A DNA stretch of 64,000 nucleotides, from positions 62,001 to 126,000 of the forward strand of contig NZ_CP089414.1 in NCBI RefSeq assembly GCF_022394535.1. The letters run 5' to 3'. The notes below the pieces were generated by a model. It ran no database searches and was not told where the DNA came from. It saw nothing but the letters and a program-made list of their open reading frames with translations. The first letter of the stretch is position 1. Each line of letters opens with the position of its first letter. The position numbers and the translations under genes were made by a program. Shown one piece after another: positions 25,641 through 34,500 of the stretch. The DNA comes from Dyella terrae. GTDB lineage: Bacteria; Pseudomonadota; Gammaproteobacteria; Xanthomonadales; Rhodanobacteraceae.

Positions 25641-26207
25641 TCAGGTGGATTCTTGTAGCGCTCGATAGATTGTTGCCGGTCCAACGTTAAACCGTTCTGC
25701 CAGCTGGGGAACAGAGAATCTCTCTTCTTCCCTTAGCGTCCTGATCCGCTTGCACTGCTCAGGCGTCAGGGCTCGCTTTCGTCCAAAGGTCACCCCCTTC
25801 TCTTTGGCCTTGGCGATACCGTCAGTTTGCCGTTCCGCTCGTATATCGTTCTCGAACTGGGCGAAAGCTCCAAGCAGACTAAACATCAGCATCCCCTCTG
25901 ACGTACTGGTATCAATCGCCTGATCCAAGACCTTAAGGGTGACGCCCTTCTTTTTGAGTAGGTCAGCGATCTTCGATAGATCCAAGATGGATCGAGCCAT
26001 GCGGTCTAACCGGCTGATCACTAGCGTGTCTCCATCCCGAACGAACTGAAGACATGCCTGAAGCTCGGGGCGACTGTCCGCCTGTCTTCCTGACCGCTTC
26101 TCGGAAAAGATCCGAGTGCAGCCAAAACCCTTCAGCTTGTCGCGTTGCACATCCAGCGATTGCCCGGCACTGCTTACCCGGGCGTACCCAACAATGGCCT
26201 CAGTCAT
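25641..26207 (-). CDS. serine recombinase (resolvase/invertase family)
   Basis: 188 aa, full length. The catalytic Ser lies in VGYARVSSAGQSLDVQRD. Further conserved elements are LVISRLDRMARSILDL (the Arg triad), GMLMFSLLGAFAQFENDIRAERQ and a C-terminal Hin-type helix-turn-helix (SVPQLAERFNVGPATIYRAL). It would resolve or invert DNA at short palindromic sites. An inverted repeat (26216-26251) lies directly upstream. It separates the hairpin array from the retron locus. Confidence 0.92.
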   Translation of the reverse strand: MTEAIVGYARVSSAGQSLDVQRDKLKGFGCTRIFSEKRSGRQADSRPELQACLQFVRDGDTLVISRLDRMARSILDLSKIADLLKKKGVTLKVLDQAIDTSTSEGMLMFSLLGAFAQFENDIRAERQTDGIAKAKEKGVTFGRKRALTPEQCKRIRTLREEERFSVPQLAERFNVGPATIYRALQEST

Positions 26208-26215
26208 TATCTAAA

Positions 26216-26251
26216 CTCCTAGATGATTTGATATTATCATTCTGATAGGAG
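26216..26251. promoter_or_regulatory. inverted repeat, candidate res site/operator of the recombinase
   Basis: CTCCTAGATGAT (26216-26227) and ATCATTCTGATAGGAG (26236-26251) form an imperfect dyad centred on TTGATATT, 8 bp before the recombinase start. Serine recombinases bind such dyads both to recombine and to repress their own gene. Functional role inferred. Confidence 0.5.
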
Positions 26252-26369
26252 ATTTGATAGATCCTTGGGCAGCTATCGGAAGGTATACATTTTGAAAATC
26301 GTCCGGTTGATCTAACGAACTAGTGCACGTGGCGGCGGCGCCTCTTGAGGGCGGGCAGAACTAGTGAGG

Positions 26370-26491
26370 CAGAAAGGGAGCGCTATCTGTGAAAACCCCG
26401 ACCGAATGAATACCATGGCGACGGGGGCGGCCGCTGTTCAAGGTCTCGGGGCGCGATTCGCGTCCGCTATAAAGTGACCACTCGCTTTCTG
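26370..26491 (+). ncRNA. candidate retron msr-msd RNA
   Basis: Bounded by CAGAAAGGGAG (26370-26380, a1) and CTCGCTTTCTG (26481-26491, a2), which pair at 10 of 11 positions. It ends 19 bp before the reverse transcriptase. AGC directly after the a1 core (26379-26381) is where retrons place the branching G. Inside, CCCCGA (26396-26401) can pair with TCGGGG (26446-26451) and CGCG-ATT-CGCG forms a hairpin (26452-26462). The 122-nt length and position fit a retron ncRNA. The structure was judged by eye only. Confidence 0.65.
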
Positions 26492-26510
26492 GACTCGACC
26501 GCCCCCGCTC

Positions 26511-28229
26511 ATGACCAAACAGAGAACTCGGCCGCAAGTCGTTTTCCGGTTAGCAAACGTCGAGGACGTTGAGCAATTGTCGAGAGCGCTTGGCGTTCCA
26601 GTGACTATCTTTCGCCGAGTTGTGAGCAGCCAGAAGCCGGAAGAGCTCTATTTTCTACATACCATTGCTAAGAAGAACCCCCGTTCGGCAGGTGATGTAC
26701 GTAGAGCGTGGGAGTCTCGCGACGAGGCCCTCGCTCGAGCGCATAAATCGGTAGCTAGAAGACTCGACGCCTTCGCCCGGCAGCAGGCAGTTGGCTACCC
26801 ACATTCGGCCGTTCACGGATATGTTCGTGGTGGCTCAACGCGAAGTAACGCGACGCCACATTGTGGAGCACGAGTGCTTGTGCGCGCGGACATAGAAGAG
26901 TTCTTTCCGACGATTACATCTAGACGTATAGCTAAGATGCTCCGTTCCTTGGGGATGCAGATGCTCCCGGCTCGGCTTCTCGCCAAGTTCGTGACTATCA
27001 ATGGGCTGCTTCCTCTTGGCCTTCCCGAGAGCCCAATCATTTCAAATCTAGTTTGTCTCGATATGGATCGAGAACTGCAAGCCATGGCGGACGAGAGGGA
27101 TCTTCGATACACGCGGTACGCAGACGACATAACATTTTCAGGGTACGCCAACCTCCCTTCGAAAGAGGACATTCGTCATCTTTTAACGGGTCAAGGATTT
27201 CGCCTGTCGGATCGAAAGTTCCGGATATCGAAGCGTGGTCAAGCGCATTTTGTCACCGGCTTGAGTGTCTCTGAGCGAGACTACCCCCATGTTCCGAGAG
27301 AGATGAAACGGAAGCTCCGCCAAGAGCTCTATTTTTGTGAGCGGTTTGGATTGGATGTACATGCTATTGAGCAAGGAGAGACATCCCAGAAGACTTTCAA
27401 TCGCCTCTATGGGTTGGTCAACTATGTGTCATATGTGGAGCGACGACAGGCCGATCGGCTTCATCAGAAGTGGGGACGAATTGTCCGGAGGGAGCTAGGG
27501 GAGGCGGCATATGCCACCGTTCAAGGGAGGGAATATCGCGACATCCACTTAATAGTGGACGAAAGTGAGTTCAAGATCGGAGAGCAGAAGTACTTGGCGA
27601 TTTGCGTGGTGCGATTGAGCGAGCTCGATCGTAAGCAGCGGGTTGTACGAAAACTGTTGCTCGATTATGTGACAACGCTGGGGGCCAAGGGTGAGATAGA
27701 TGCGCTCAAGGACGTTGGGGTGCACTTTACTGAGGTGCATTACGATTTGAGAACCAAGACCCTCGATTTGATGCTTGAGATGTTGTGGAGCGCATCAGTC
27801 CATTTCGCCAAATATGAAAGTGGAGAGGACTACGAGTTTACATGGCTGAAGCTATTCAAAGAGGCCATGCACCAAGAGCTAGTTACTGCCGACGGAATTG
27901 GCCTTGAGGTATTGGTTGAGGAGAATGACAAGGTCAGCTCGTCAGCGCTGAAAAGCATTGTTGACGCTCAGTATCAGCATATGGAGCTCGCAGGGTCGCG
28001 CCGTCCTAGGGTAAAGCCGGATGTCAAACGGGTCGGAAAAAGTGACACTCCCATCCTCACCCTTCCGGACTTCGTTCTTGCTGCATTTCGTCACAATGTG
28101 CTTCAGGTCGCCGATGAAAGAGTCCTTGATTTCGAACGGATTCGGGACAAGGTGCGGTATATCCACGATCATGATCTAGATGCTTTCTATACACGCAAGA
28201 AACCTTTCGTTGAGGTAGGGAGTGCCTAG
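26511..28229 (+). CDS. retron reverse transcriptase fused to a DUF3800-like domain
   Basis: 572 aa. The RT core (about 1-330) has the retron-specific NATPH (NAxxH, 113-117), LVRADIEEFFPTI, the catalytic YADD (203-206) and HFVTG with the VTG triplet (248-250). After about residue 340 a second domain begins, IHLIVDESEFKIGEQKYLAICVV, which looks like DUF3800 (an RNase-H-like fold with the IVDES motif), and runs to about residue 560. Retron RTs make multicopy msDNA and act in phage defence with an effector. A fused DUF3800 domain would be the effector here; I recall such fusions being placed in retron type VII. No clear ribosome site precedes the ATG. Confidence 0.92.
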   Translation: MTKQRTRPQVVFRLANVEDVEQLSRALGVPVTIFRRVVSSQKPEELYFLHTIAKKNPRSAGDVRRAWESRDEALARAHKSVARRLDAFARQQAVGYPHSAVHGYVRGGSTRSNATPHCGARVLVRADIEEFFPTITSRRIAKMLRSLGMQMLPARLLAKFVTINGLLPLGLPESPIISNLVCLDMDRELQAMADERDLRYTRYADDITFSGYANLPSKEDIRHLLTGQGFRLSDRKFRISKRGQAHFVTGLSVSERDYPHVPREMKRKLRQELYFCERFGLDVHAIEQGETSQKTFNRLYGLVNYVSYVERRQADRLHQKWGRIVRRELGEAAYATVQGREYRDIHLIVDESEFKIGEQKYLAICVVRLSELDRKQRVVRKLLLDYVTTLGAKGEIDALKDVGVHFTEVHYDLRTKTLDLMLEMLWSASVHFAKYESGEDYEFTWLKLFKEAMHQELVTADGIGLEVLVEENDKVSSSALKSIVDAQYQHMELAGSRRPRVKPDVKRVGKSDTPILTLPDFVLAAFRHNVLQVADERVLDFERIRDKVRYIHDHDLDAFYTRKKPFVEVGSA

Positions 28230-28289
28230 TCGATCAAGCCTTTGCCCTCCAGAGGACTTGCCCGCGTTATATCGGAGTAGGTCGAAACG

Positions 28290-28988
28290 ATGAGCCACGC
28301 TCTCGCTAAAAACGCACTCTTGAATTCGCTGTCCATGTATTTCTCATCGAAGAGGACGGCTTTGCGCTCTGCACTGCAATTGAGGTCACCACTTTCCGTC
28401 GAGCAGGCTGAAGATCTTCGGGTGCACTACTCGAACTACTTTATCAATCTGATGTCGGGCATTGACCTCGTACGGGATAGCGATCAGCTCAGCTGGAAAG
28501 CCTTCACGGAGGACTTGGAGGCGAAGTTTGTCACGCCTCAAGCTTCCGATGGAAAGCAGAACTATTGGTATGTCCGGGAGCTTCGAAATTCCATAGTTCA
28601 TCGAGGGATGAACATCTTCTCGGCCGCGAGTTTCCGAAACAACGTCCCGCTGCTCATTGCACCACAGACTGTGACCAATCCTGACGGCACGAAGGTCTAC
28701 AGGCGTTTCGGGGTACTGCTTATCCAAACCATCGGTCTATGCGAGGTGGTGATTGGTCCACTTCTTGAGGAGCACTTGGGAAGGGCTGGGCTCTTCAGCA
28801 TCCAGATTGAACCTGAAGTGTGGCGGGAAGATATGGTTACCTCCGTAGAGGAGGCCGCTGACTTCGTCCCCGAGTGGGTCAAAAAGATGCTGCCGGAGGC
28901 GCTGGAGAGCGTTGATGCTGCTGTGGTCCACCAATCCACTATCGACAGGCTCAAGAGCGTGCTGAAGCCTTGTCCGCTGACCATTTAG
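28290..28988 (+). CDS. HEPN-like protein downstream of the retron RT
   Basis: 232 aa, mainly helical in the first half. YVRELRNSIVHRG contains Arg99-x4-His104, the Rx4-6H active motif of HEPN ribonucleases. The region before it (LRVHYSNYFINLMSGIDLV) would be the preceding HEPN helix. The rest is a less conserved alpha-beta tail. It lies 60 bp after the RT on the same strand, so the two are probably one operon. The HEPN call rests on motif and helicity, and other helical families carry similar RNxxxH words. Confidence 0.55.
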   Translation: MSHALAKNALLNSLSMYFSSKRTALRSALQLRSPLSVEQAEDLRVHYSNYFINLMSGIDLVRDSDQLSWKAFTEDLEAKFVTPQASDGKQNYWYVRELRNSIVHRGMNIFSAASFRNNVPLLIAPQTVTNPDGTKVYRRFGVLLIQTIGLCEVVIGPLLEEHLGRAGLFSIQIEPEVWREDMVTSVEEAADFVPEWVKKMLPEALESVDAAVVHQSTIDRLKSVLKPCPLTI

Positions 28989-29369
28989 GAAGCGACGCAT
29001 ACTGAATGCGGCAGATTGCCCACAGTGGCTGTCGTGATCAAGCGGCAACCGACCGGTAACTAGAAGTTTCAAACCCAAAAATGAAAAGGGCTCGCATCGC
29101 TGCAAGCACTTGAATCAATAGTGCCGTGGCGTGCCCTAGCTGGCCATGCTGCCGTATCAAGGCGAATCTCAAGAATTAGGAACAGGGTTTGAAGCTCTCG
29201 GACTGAACTCCATCCTTCAAAATGCTAGTGACGCGACCTCATGCTGCTCCCCATCCCTGTAGTACTCGAGGGCACACTGGCGTCTTTTTGGCCGAAAGCC
29301 GACTCTCTCATCGTGCGAGTCAACGATCGCTCAGCGGAAAAGAGGGCGAAACGCCCCCTCGTTAGTTGG
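28989..29369. other. gene-free convergent interval
   Basis: About 380 bp between the convergent retron operon and the metallophosphoesterase gene. It contains only the minus-strand terminator at 29338-29361. A 64-codon plus-strand frame at 29241 has no support. Confidence 0.5.
29338..29361 (-). terminator. terminator of the metallophosphoesterase-NTPase gene
   Basis: Read on the minus strand: GAGGGGGCG-TTT-CGCCCTC followed by TTTTT, about 10 bp after the stop at 29370. Confidence 0.6.
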
Positions 29370-32300
29370 TTAGGCGAGTTGAGTTTCCTGGCGCCCGAAC
29401 GATACCGTCTGTTGGAACTTGATGGGAATGCCTAGTTTGTCGTGTAACCAGCGCATGTCGGCTGTCGAAGTTTTGAACATGTACAGCCTATGGAAAACCA
29501 GATTCTCGACAATACGGAGCGCAATGAGGTTGGTCTTGCAGTCCTTGTAAACGGACTCCAGTTTCTTTCGAGGGAAGTCGCTGGCAGAGTCGAGGAGGGT
29601 TGCAAGTTCAATGATTCGATTAGAAAGGTGTTTGTTGCCGTCGACAAATGACTCGACGTCTTCACTCAGATCAGGCGATGTTGCGTTCTGTGCCGCCTTA
29701 ATCACCAATGCGAAGGTGACCATTTCAATCGCCACCGAAACTATCCGGCGAGTCATGGCCTGTCCTTGGGTGTCCGTGATCTCTTTCTTTCTACTCTTCA
29801 ACGCCTCTTGTACGCCGTTGAATAAGGACTCTGAGCTGTTAACGATGGTGTCGAAGAAGCTCCTTAGAGCGCGCATGTTGCCGTCAAATATCTTCCCGAC
29901 TAGCTCCCGCTTCTTGGTTCGCGGAATGCGGGCATACTGATCTTTTAAGAGCTGGCCAAGAATTTCTGACGTCTTCGCAAGCATGACGATCTGTGATTGG
30001 AGGCTCAAGTCTGCGCCTTGTTCGCGCTTTTCCATTAGGCCGTCGTGATGCTCGCGCTTGTCAGCTTCTTCGGCAATTTCGTCGCGAAGCTCAGTAGGTG
30101 AGTGACTCGACTCAAAGACCAGCTTGGGTGATTCGAAGATGAAGTTGTTTACGTTGCCAACATCATCGTCAAATCGGACTGGTGCCTTGTCACCAAACAA
30201 CTTTCCGAGTACTCGCGCAATCTGCTCTATAACGGAATTGTTGGAAACATGATGCGCGAGGAAAAGCATGGTATTGGCGTTCTCGCGAACGTATAGATGG
30301 TCGCAACACTCACTTACGTACTTTAGGATCTCCGGATCATCCAGATGCATCGAGAGGTATCGACCCTTGAGGTAGAAGTAGATGTAGGGGTAACGGATCT
30401 CATAGTCTTGCCCGACCTCTCTTAGTACCCGGGCTTCAAGTAGGACAGTTAAATACTTGTCGAAGTCAGTGGTCATCCACTCGTTCGAGAAATCGTCGTT
30501 GAATGCCCTTAGTTCTGTTCTCGAAAGAAGGGTTCCCTCACTTTGGTGGAATCGCCAAGACAGATACGTGCAGTACTGAATGTAGTCGTCGAGCTTTTCC
30601 GGCCTTACTCCGGCGCCCTGTAAGGCGGTACCCAGCAAGACTAAGTAGTAATGTCCTAGAGCGCTGTTCTGCAGCTCGTTGCTCCGTCCAGCCTCCACGC
30701 TATGTAGCAACGTAAGGAGGAATAGAGGAGAGTGCGGAATCAGCGACTTATCCATGACGCCCGTCAGTAGGCGCTCAGCTTCATGGTATTTGCCGATGAA
30801 GTCGCGTTCATCTAACGAATTGTCCGCGCCTAGTGAAAGCCAGCGCTTTATGAGTTGGCTTCGTTTGACATTGCCGAAGGGTTGTATGTGGAAATGCTTG
30901 AACTCTTTTAGAAGCTCGGCCGTGTTCGCATCCACCGCTTCCTGCATTTCGAATGTGGAAGAGACAGTGGCGACGACATACTCAAAGCGCTGCTTGAAGA
31001 GCTCAAGCACCTTCGCTCGGCCTACCTTGTCCACGATGCCAGATTCGTCGAAGTTGTCCAAAAGAAGTACTTTTTGGAAGCGCGATGTACTCGCGAATCC
31101 CTTGGCAGTCGTCGCTTCGTACTGAGCTGCCACTGACTGTCGAATCAGCTGATCTATGTCTTTCTCGTGCGTGGAATCTATCTTCGACCCATCGATAAGT
31201 ACCGGAAACAGCCCTTGGGCATGGTGACTCACATAGAGCTGATACAGAAGAGAGCTTCGCCCGGATCGCTCATCACCGGAGACGAGTACGCCGCATCTAA
31301 GCTCATCGCTGATTTGAAGGGTCGATGAGTTTATGAGCTGGCGAACTTTACTAGTCAGCTGATTGGCAGGGACGAGGTCGGGGTAGACGTATATGTCCGA
31401 GAGTGCCATCGAATCCCGGCCGGGGGTGAAGAGATATGCACCGGGGTCGTTGAGCTTCTCGAGGTGATTTTTCTTTAGTTTGCCAACAAGCTCGGCTTTC
31501 TGTGGCAGCGGGCGGTAGTCTAGCCACGCTCCCTCCTCTCGCGTGGAGTAGGCTCCAGCTTGATATTCGAGCCTGTGAGCTTGATACCGCACATTCGCTG
31601 TATCAATGGCGATGACGTTGAAGCCAGTGCTTGTTAGATTGCCTTTGTGCTCTTGAAGTACGCACCCCTCAATATTCACCGATGATCCCGCGTCGATATC
31701 GTTGATCTCAGTAACACCAGCTAGATGCTCATGGCCAGAGATAACCATGGTGGCTCGATCGCGCAAGAAGCGGCGGTAGCCGGCGTATATGTTCTGATTG
31801 AACCAGTTGACGGGATGATGCATCACGAGGATATGCAGATCCTCGGGGTTCCTTTGTTTGTTCTGATAGCGCTCAAACGGAAACAACATGCGGCCGGGTT
31901 CTTCGCGAAGCTTCGACACCCACGCAATGTTCATGCCTTCAATGACGACGTTGCAGTCCCTGCCCGGCACACGGTACTCATGCCAGAGTCGATCGGTTCT
32001 GTGGGCGTCTTTGCCTTCTATACTTTTTTGGAACTGAAAGAAATTCTTCTGAATCTCTGTGCAAACGTTGATGACAGAGTCATCAATGGCGCTGACGCCA
32101 TTGCTCTGAAGGTATTGAACGTTGTTGCTTCGAGATTTTGACTCGTTCTGAAAATCACAATCATGATTGCCGGGGACTACAAAGACGCCGACCTTGCGGC
32201 CTGCCTCGGCACTCAATTTTTCCACGATCTCTTGAAGAAATGTCTGGGCAAGCTTGTATTGCGATTGCGTCCCTGAGTAAGCGATATCGCCAGATACGAT

Positions 32301-32432
32301 CAGGACGATGTGATCGGCCCCGGGCAGATATGGATATACGGCTCGAGAGATTTCGTCTGTCTTCGTCAGGATGGAATTGTTGGTTTCATCATCAATATGG
32401 ATGTCGCTGAGTTGAACTAAGACAACCTTCAC
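29370..32432 (-). CDS. metallophosphoesterase fused to STAND-like P-loop NTPase
   Basis: 1020 aa. The N-terminal calcineurin-like phosphoesterase is complete: SDIHID (9-14), SGDIAYSG (47-54), GNHDCD (88-93), MHHPVNW (204-210) and GHEH (233-236). Then comes a P-loop region VSGDERSGRSSLLYQLY with Arg in place of the usual Walker A Lys (386-394), Walker B VLLLDNFDES (455-464), and about 550 residues of helical sensor-like C-terminal sequence. An effector nuclease or phosphatase in front of a STAND-type NTPase is the architecture of antiphage sensors. No TM helix. It is convergent to the retron operon. Confidence 0.8.
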   Translation of the reverse strand: MKVVLVQLSDIHIDDETNNSILTKTDEISRAVYPYLPGADHIVLIVSGDIAYSGTQSQYKLAQTFLQEIVEKLSAEAGRKVGVFVVPGNHDCDFQNESKSRSNNVQYLQSNGVSAIDDSVINVCTEIQKNFFQFQKSIEGKDAHRTDRLWHEYRVPGRDCNVVIEGMNIAWVSKLREEPGRMLFPFERYQNKQRNPEDLHILVMHHPVNWFNQNIYAGYRRFLRDRATMVISGHEHLAGVTEINDIDAGSSVNIEGCVLQEHKGNLTSTGFNVIAIDTANVRYQAHRLEYQAGAYSTREEGAWLDYRPLPQKAELVGKLKKNHLEKLNDPGAYLFTPGRDSMALSDIYVYPDLVPANQLTSKVRQLINSSTLQISDELRCGVLVSGDERSGRSSLLYQLYVSHHAQGLFPVLIDGSKIDSTHEKDIDQLIRQSVAAQYEATTAKGFASTSRFQKVLLLDNFDESGIVDKVGRAKVLELFKQRFEYVVATVSSTFEMQEAVDANTAELLKEFKHFHIQPFGNVKRSQLIKRWLSLGADNSLDERDFIGKYHEAERLLTGVMDKSLIPHSPLFLLTLLHSVEAGRSNELQNSALGHYYLVLLGTALQGAGVRPEKLDDYIQYCTYLSWRFHQSEGTLLSRTELRAFNDDFSNEWMTTDFDKYLTVLLEARVLREVGQDYEIRYPYIYFYLKGRYLSMHLDDPEILKYVSECCDHLYVRENANTMLFLAHHVSNNSVIEQIARVLGKLFGDKAPVRFDDDVGNVNNFIFESPKLVFESSHSPTELRDEIAEEADKREHHDGLMEKREQGADLSLQSQIVMLAKTSEILGQLLKDQYARIPRTKKRELVGKIFDGNMRALRSFFDTIVNSSESLFNGVQEALKSRKKEITDTQGQAMTRRIVSVAIEMVTFALVIKAAQNATSPDLSEDVESFVDGNKHLSNRIIELATLLDSASDFPRKKLESVYKDCKTNLIALRIVENLVFHRLYMFKTSTADMRWLHDKLGIPIKFQQTVSFGRQETQLA

Positions 32433-32680
32433 TGGATTCCCCTTTGTCCTTTCCTTTTGTCTTTATGATTCATCCACTGGTGCTCTGTGGATCCTTACAT
32501 GCTTCGTCGCATCATGCGATTGGCAGGTGCGAGTCGTTCGGCTCGCTTTTTGGGCTGGCCCGTTCGATCATACCGGCGAATACCTCGGTGACTCGGTATG
32601 TCCTCGGGTATATACACCCATTAGAATGCCGGATTGACATACCGAATTTTGTGCGAAGAAAGAGGGATATAGGCTCCTTC
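32433..32680. other. AT-rich interval before the integrase
   Basis: About 250 bp with no gene, presumably carrying the promoter of the metallophosphoesterase-NTPase gene (minus strand) and the end of the integrase transcript coming from the other side. Confidence 0.45.
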
Positions 32681-33874
32681 CTAGGCACCATTTAGCTTTA
32701 GGTCGTCCAGATAGTTTGCCCATGCGATCATCATTTCTCGGCGCTCTGAAAGATGGGCTGTGCGGTTGTAGGCTCTGCCGTTTGGGTCTCGCACCGTATG
32801 CGCAAGCTGATGTTCGATATAGTCGGGGCGGAACTGAAGAACCTCGTCTAGAATGGTACGGGCCATCGCGCGAAAACCGTGGCCGCTCATTTCCTCTGTA
32901 GCGAATCCCATTCTGCGAAGGGCCGATAGCACGGCATTGTTGCTCATCGGGCGCTTTGGGCTGCGAGAGCTAGGAAATAGATACGGCCCAGTTCCGGTGA
33001 GAGGGCGAAGCTCGCGAAGAATCTCAATCGCTTGCGGCGCGAGTGGCACTAGATGTGAGACGCGCATCTTCATTTTTTCAGCAGGGATGTTCCATTCGGC
33101 TTTGTCTAAGTTGAACTCGGTCCACTCGGCATGCCTCAGTTCTCCCGGACGGACGAACACAAGCGGGGCGAGTTTGAGCGCACACTTGGTGACGAATGTG
33201 CCTTGGTAGGCATCGATTGCACGTAGCAAGCCACCAATGGCAGTTGGATCAGTGATTGCGGCAAGGTTCTTGGGCTTAACTGGGGGCAGGGCGCCACGCA
33301 GATCGGCCACTGGGTTGCGCTCGGCTCGTCCAGTTGCGATGGCATAGCGAAGCACCTGTCCGCAGTTTTGCAGTACCCGATATGCGGACTCGACGGCGCC
33401 GCGTTCAACAACGCGATTCACAGTCGTCAGAAACTCTTTGGCTGTGATGTCGGCAATGGGGCGGCTACCCAGCCAAGGAAAAATGTCATTCTCCAGCCTG
33501 AGCATGATGCGGCTTGCATGCAGTTCCACCCAAGTGGAAGACTGCTTTCCGTGCCATTCGCGTGCCACAACTTCAAAGCTATTCGCTGAGCGTTCTTCGC
33601 CAGCAGCTTTAGTGGCCTTTCGTTGCTCGCCGGGATCGATGCCAGATGCTAGTAGCTTGCGTGCAGCATCACGCCTCTCGCGTGCCTCTGCGAGGCCGGT
33701 ATCGGGAAAGGTGCCAAGGGATAGACGCTTTTCCTTGCCGCCATGGCGGTACTTCAATCGCCACCATTTGCCGCCGGCAGGTGAGATCTCCAGATACATG
33801 CCGCCGCCATCGAATAGGCGCTGGGTCTTACCCGTGGGTTTGGCTTTGCTGATCGCTACGTTCGTTAGGGGCAT
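32681..33874 (-). CDS. int: P4-type tyrosine integrase (DUF4102 + phage integrase)
   Basis: 397 aa from the ATG 33874; an ATG eight codons earlier (33898) is possible. The N-terminal DUF4102 arm-binding domain (LFDGGGMYLEISPAGGKWW, RLSLGTFPDTGLAEARERRD) is followed by a core-binding domain and a catalytic domain with Arg in FVRPGELRHAEW, His-x-x-Arg in SGHGFRAMAR, His in EHQLAH and Tyr in GRAYNRTAHL. It integrates the element into ssrA, whose 3' end lies about 160 bp away. A GGGGGCAAC arm-like word overlaps its start, so integrase binding could repress its own gene. Confidence 0.95.
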   Translation of the reverse strand: MPLTNVAISKAKPTGKTQRLFDGGGMYLEISPAGGKWWRLKYRHGGKEKRLSLGTFPDTGLAEARERRDAARKLLASGIDPGEQRKATKAAGEERSANSFEVVAREWHGKQSSTWVELHASRIMLRLENDIFPWLGSRPIADITAKEFLTTVNRVVERGAVESAYRVLQNCGQVLRYAIATGRAERNPVADLRGALPPVKPKNLAAITDPTAIGGLLRAIDAYQGTFVTKCALKLAPLVFVRPGELRHAEWTEFNLDKAEWNIPAEKMKMRVSHLVPLAPQAIEILRELRPLTGTGPYLFPSSRSPKRPMSNNAVLSALRRMGFATEEMSGHGFRAMARTILDEVLQFRPDYIEHQLAHTVRDPNGRAYNRTAHLSERREMMIAWANYLDDLKLNGA

Positions 33875-33902
33875 GGGGGCAACTGTGAAGGGTGACATCC
33901 TT

Positions 33903-33933
33903 GTTGCCCCCGATATTGCCCCCAGTTGCCCCC
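33903..33933 (+). repeat. integrase arm-type repeats, right end
   Basis: TTGCCCCC occurs three times (33904-33911, 33916-33923, 33926-33933), twice as GTTGCCCCC as at the left end (7969-7989). An inverted copy lies at the integrase start (about 33875). Confidence 0.6.
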
Positions 33934-33967
33934 GGATTTCAAGGAATCTCGCGGGACGTCACTGGAC

Positions 33968-34013
33968 AAAAAAAGGCCGGAACCTTTGCTACTGCTAGGG
34001 TTTCCGGCCTTCT
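33968..34013. terminator. bidirectional terminator between integrase and ssrA
   Basis: AAGGCCGGA...TCCGGCCTT with A7 on the left and TCTT on the right. It replaces the native ssrA terminator that the island displaced to 7853-7886. Confidence 0.65.
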
Positions 34014-34034
34014 TAGTACGTCTGAGGACGCTTT

Positions 34035-34389
<355 letters not shown>

Positions 34390-34418
34390 GGGGAAACTGA
34401 CACTGAAGCTGGTCAGTC

Positions 34419-34448
34419 AGTATATGTAGGTAACCGGGCTTTCATCAA
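34419..34448 (-). promoter_or_regulatory. probable sigma-70 promoter of ssrA
   Basis: TTGATG (34443-34448, -35) and TATACT (34419-34424, -10) on the minus strand with an 18-bp spacer. A leader of about 20 nt would be removed by 5' processing of tmRNA. Confidence 0.55.
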
Positions 34449-34500
34449 GGTGGCATGCGGCCGCTATTGTTTGCCCGGACCACCACCGAAAGGAACGGCC

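Noticed and set aside
26511..28229. Group II intron or diversity-generating retroelement RT
   Set aside because: No maturase/HNH domain, no intron domain V sequence, and no template/variable repeat pair. NAxxH and VTG motifs point to a retron.
29241..29435. 64-codon plus-strand ORF between the retron and the metallophosphoesterase
   Set aside because: No ribosome site, crosses the terminator, and overlaps the end of a certain gene.
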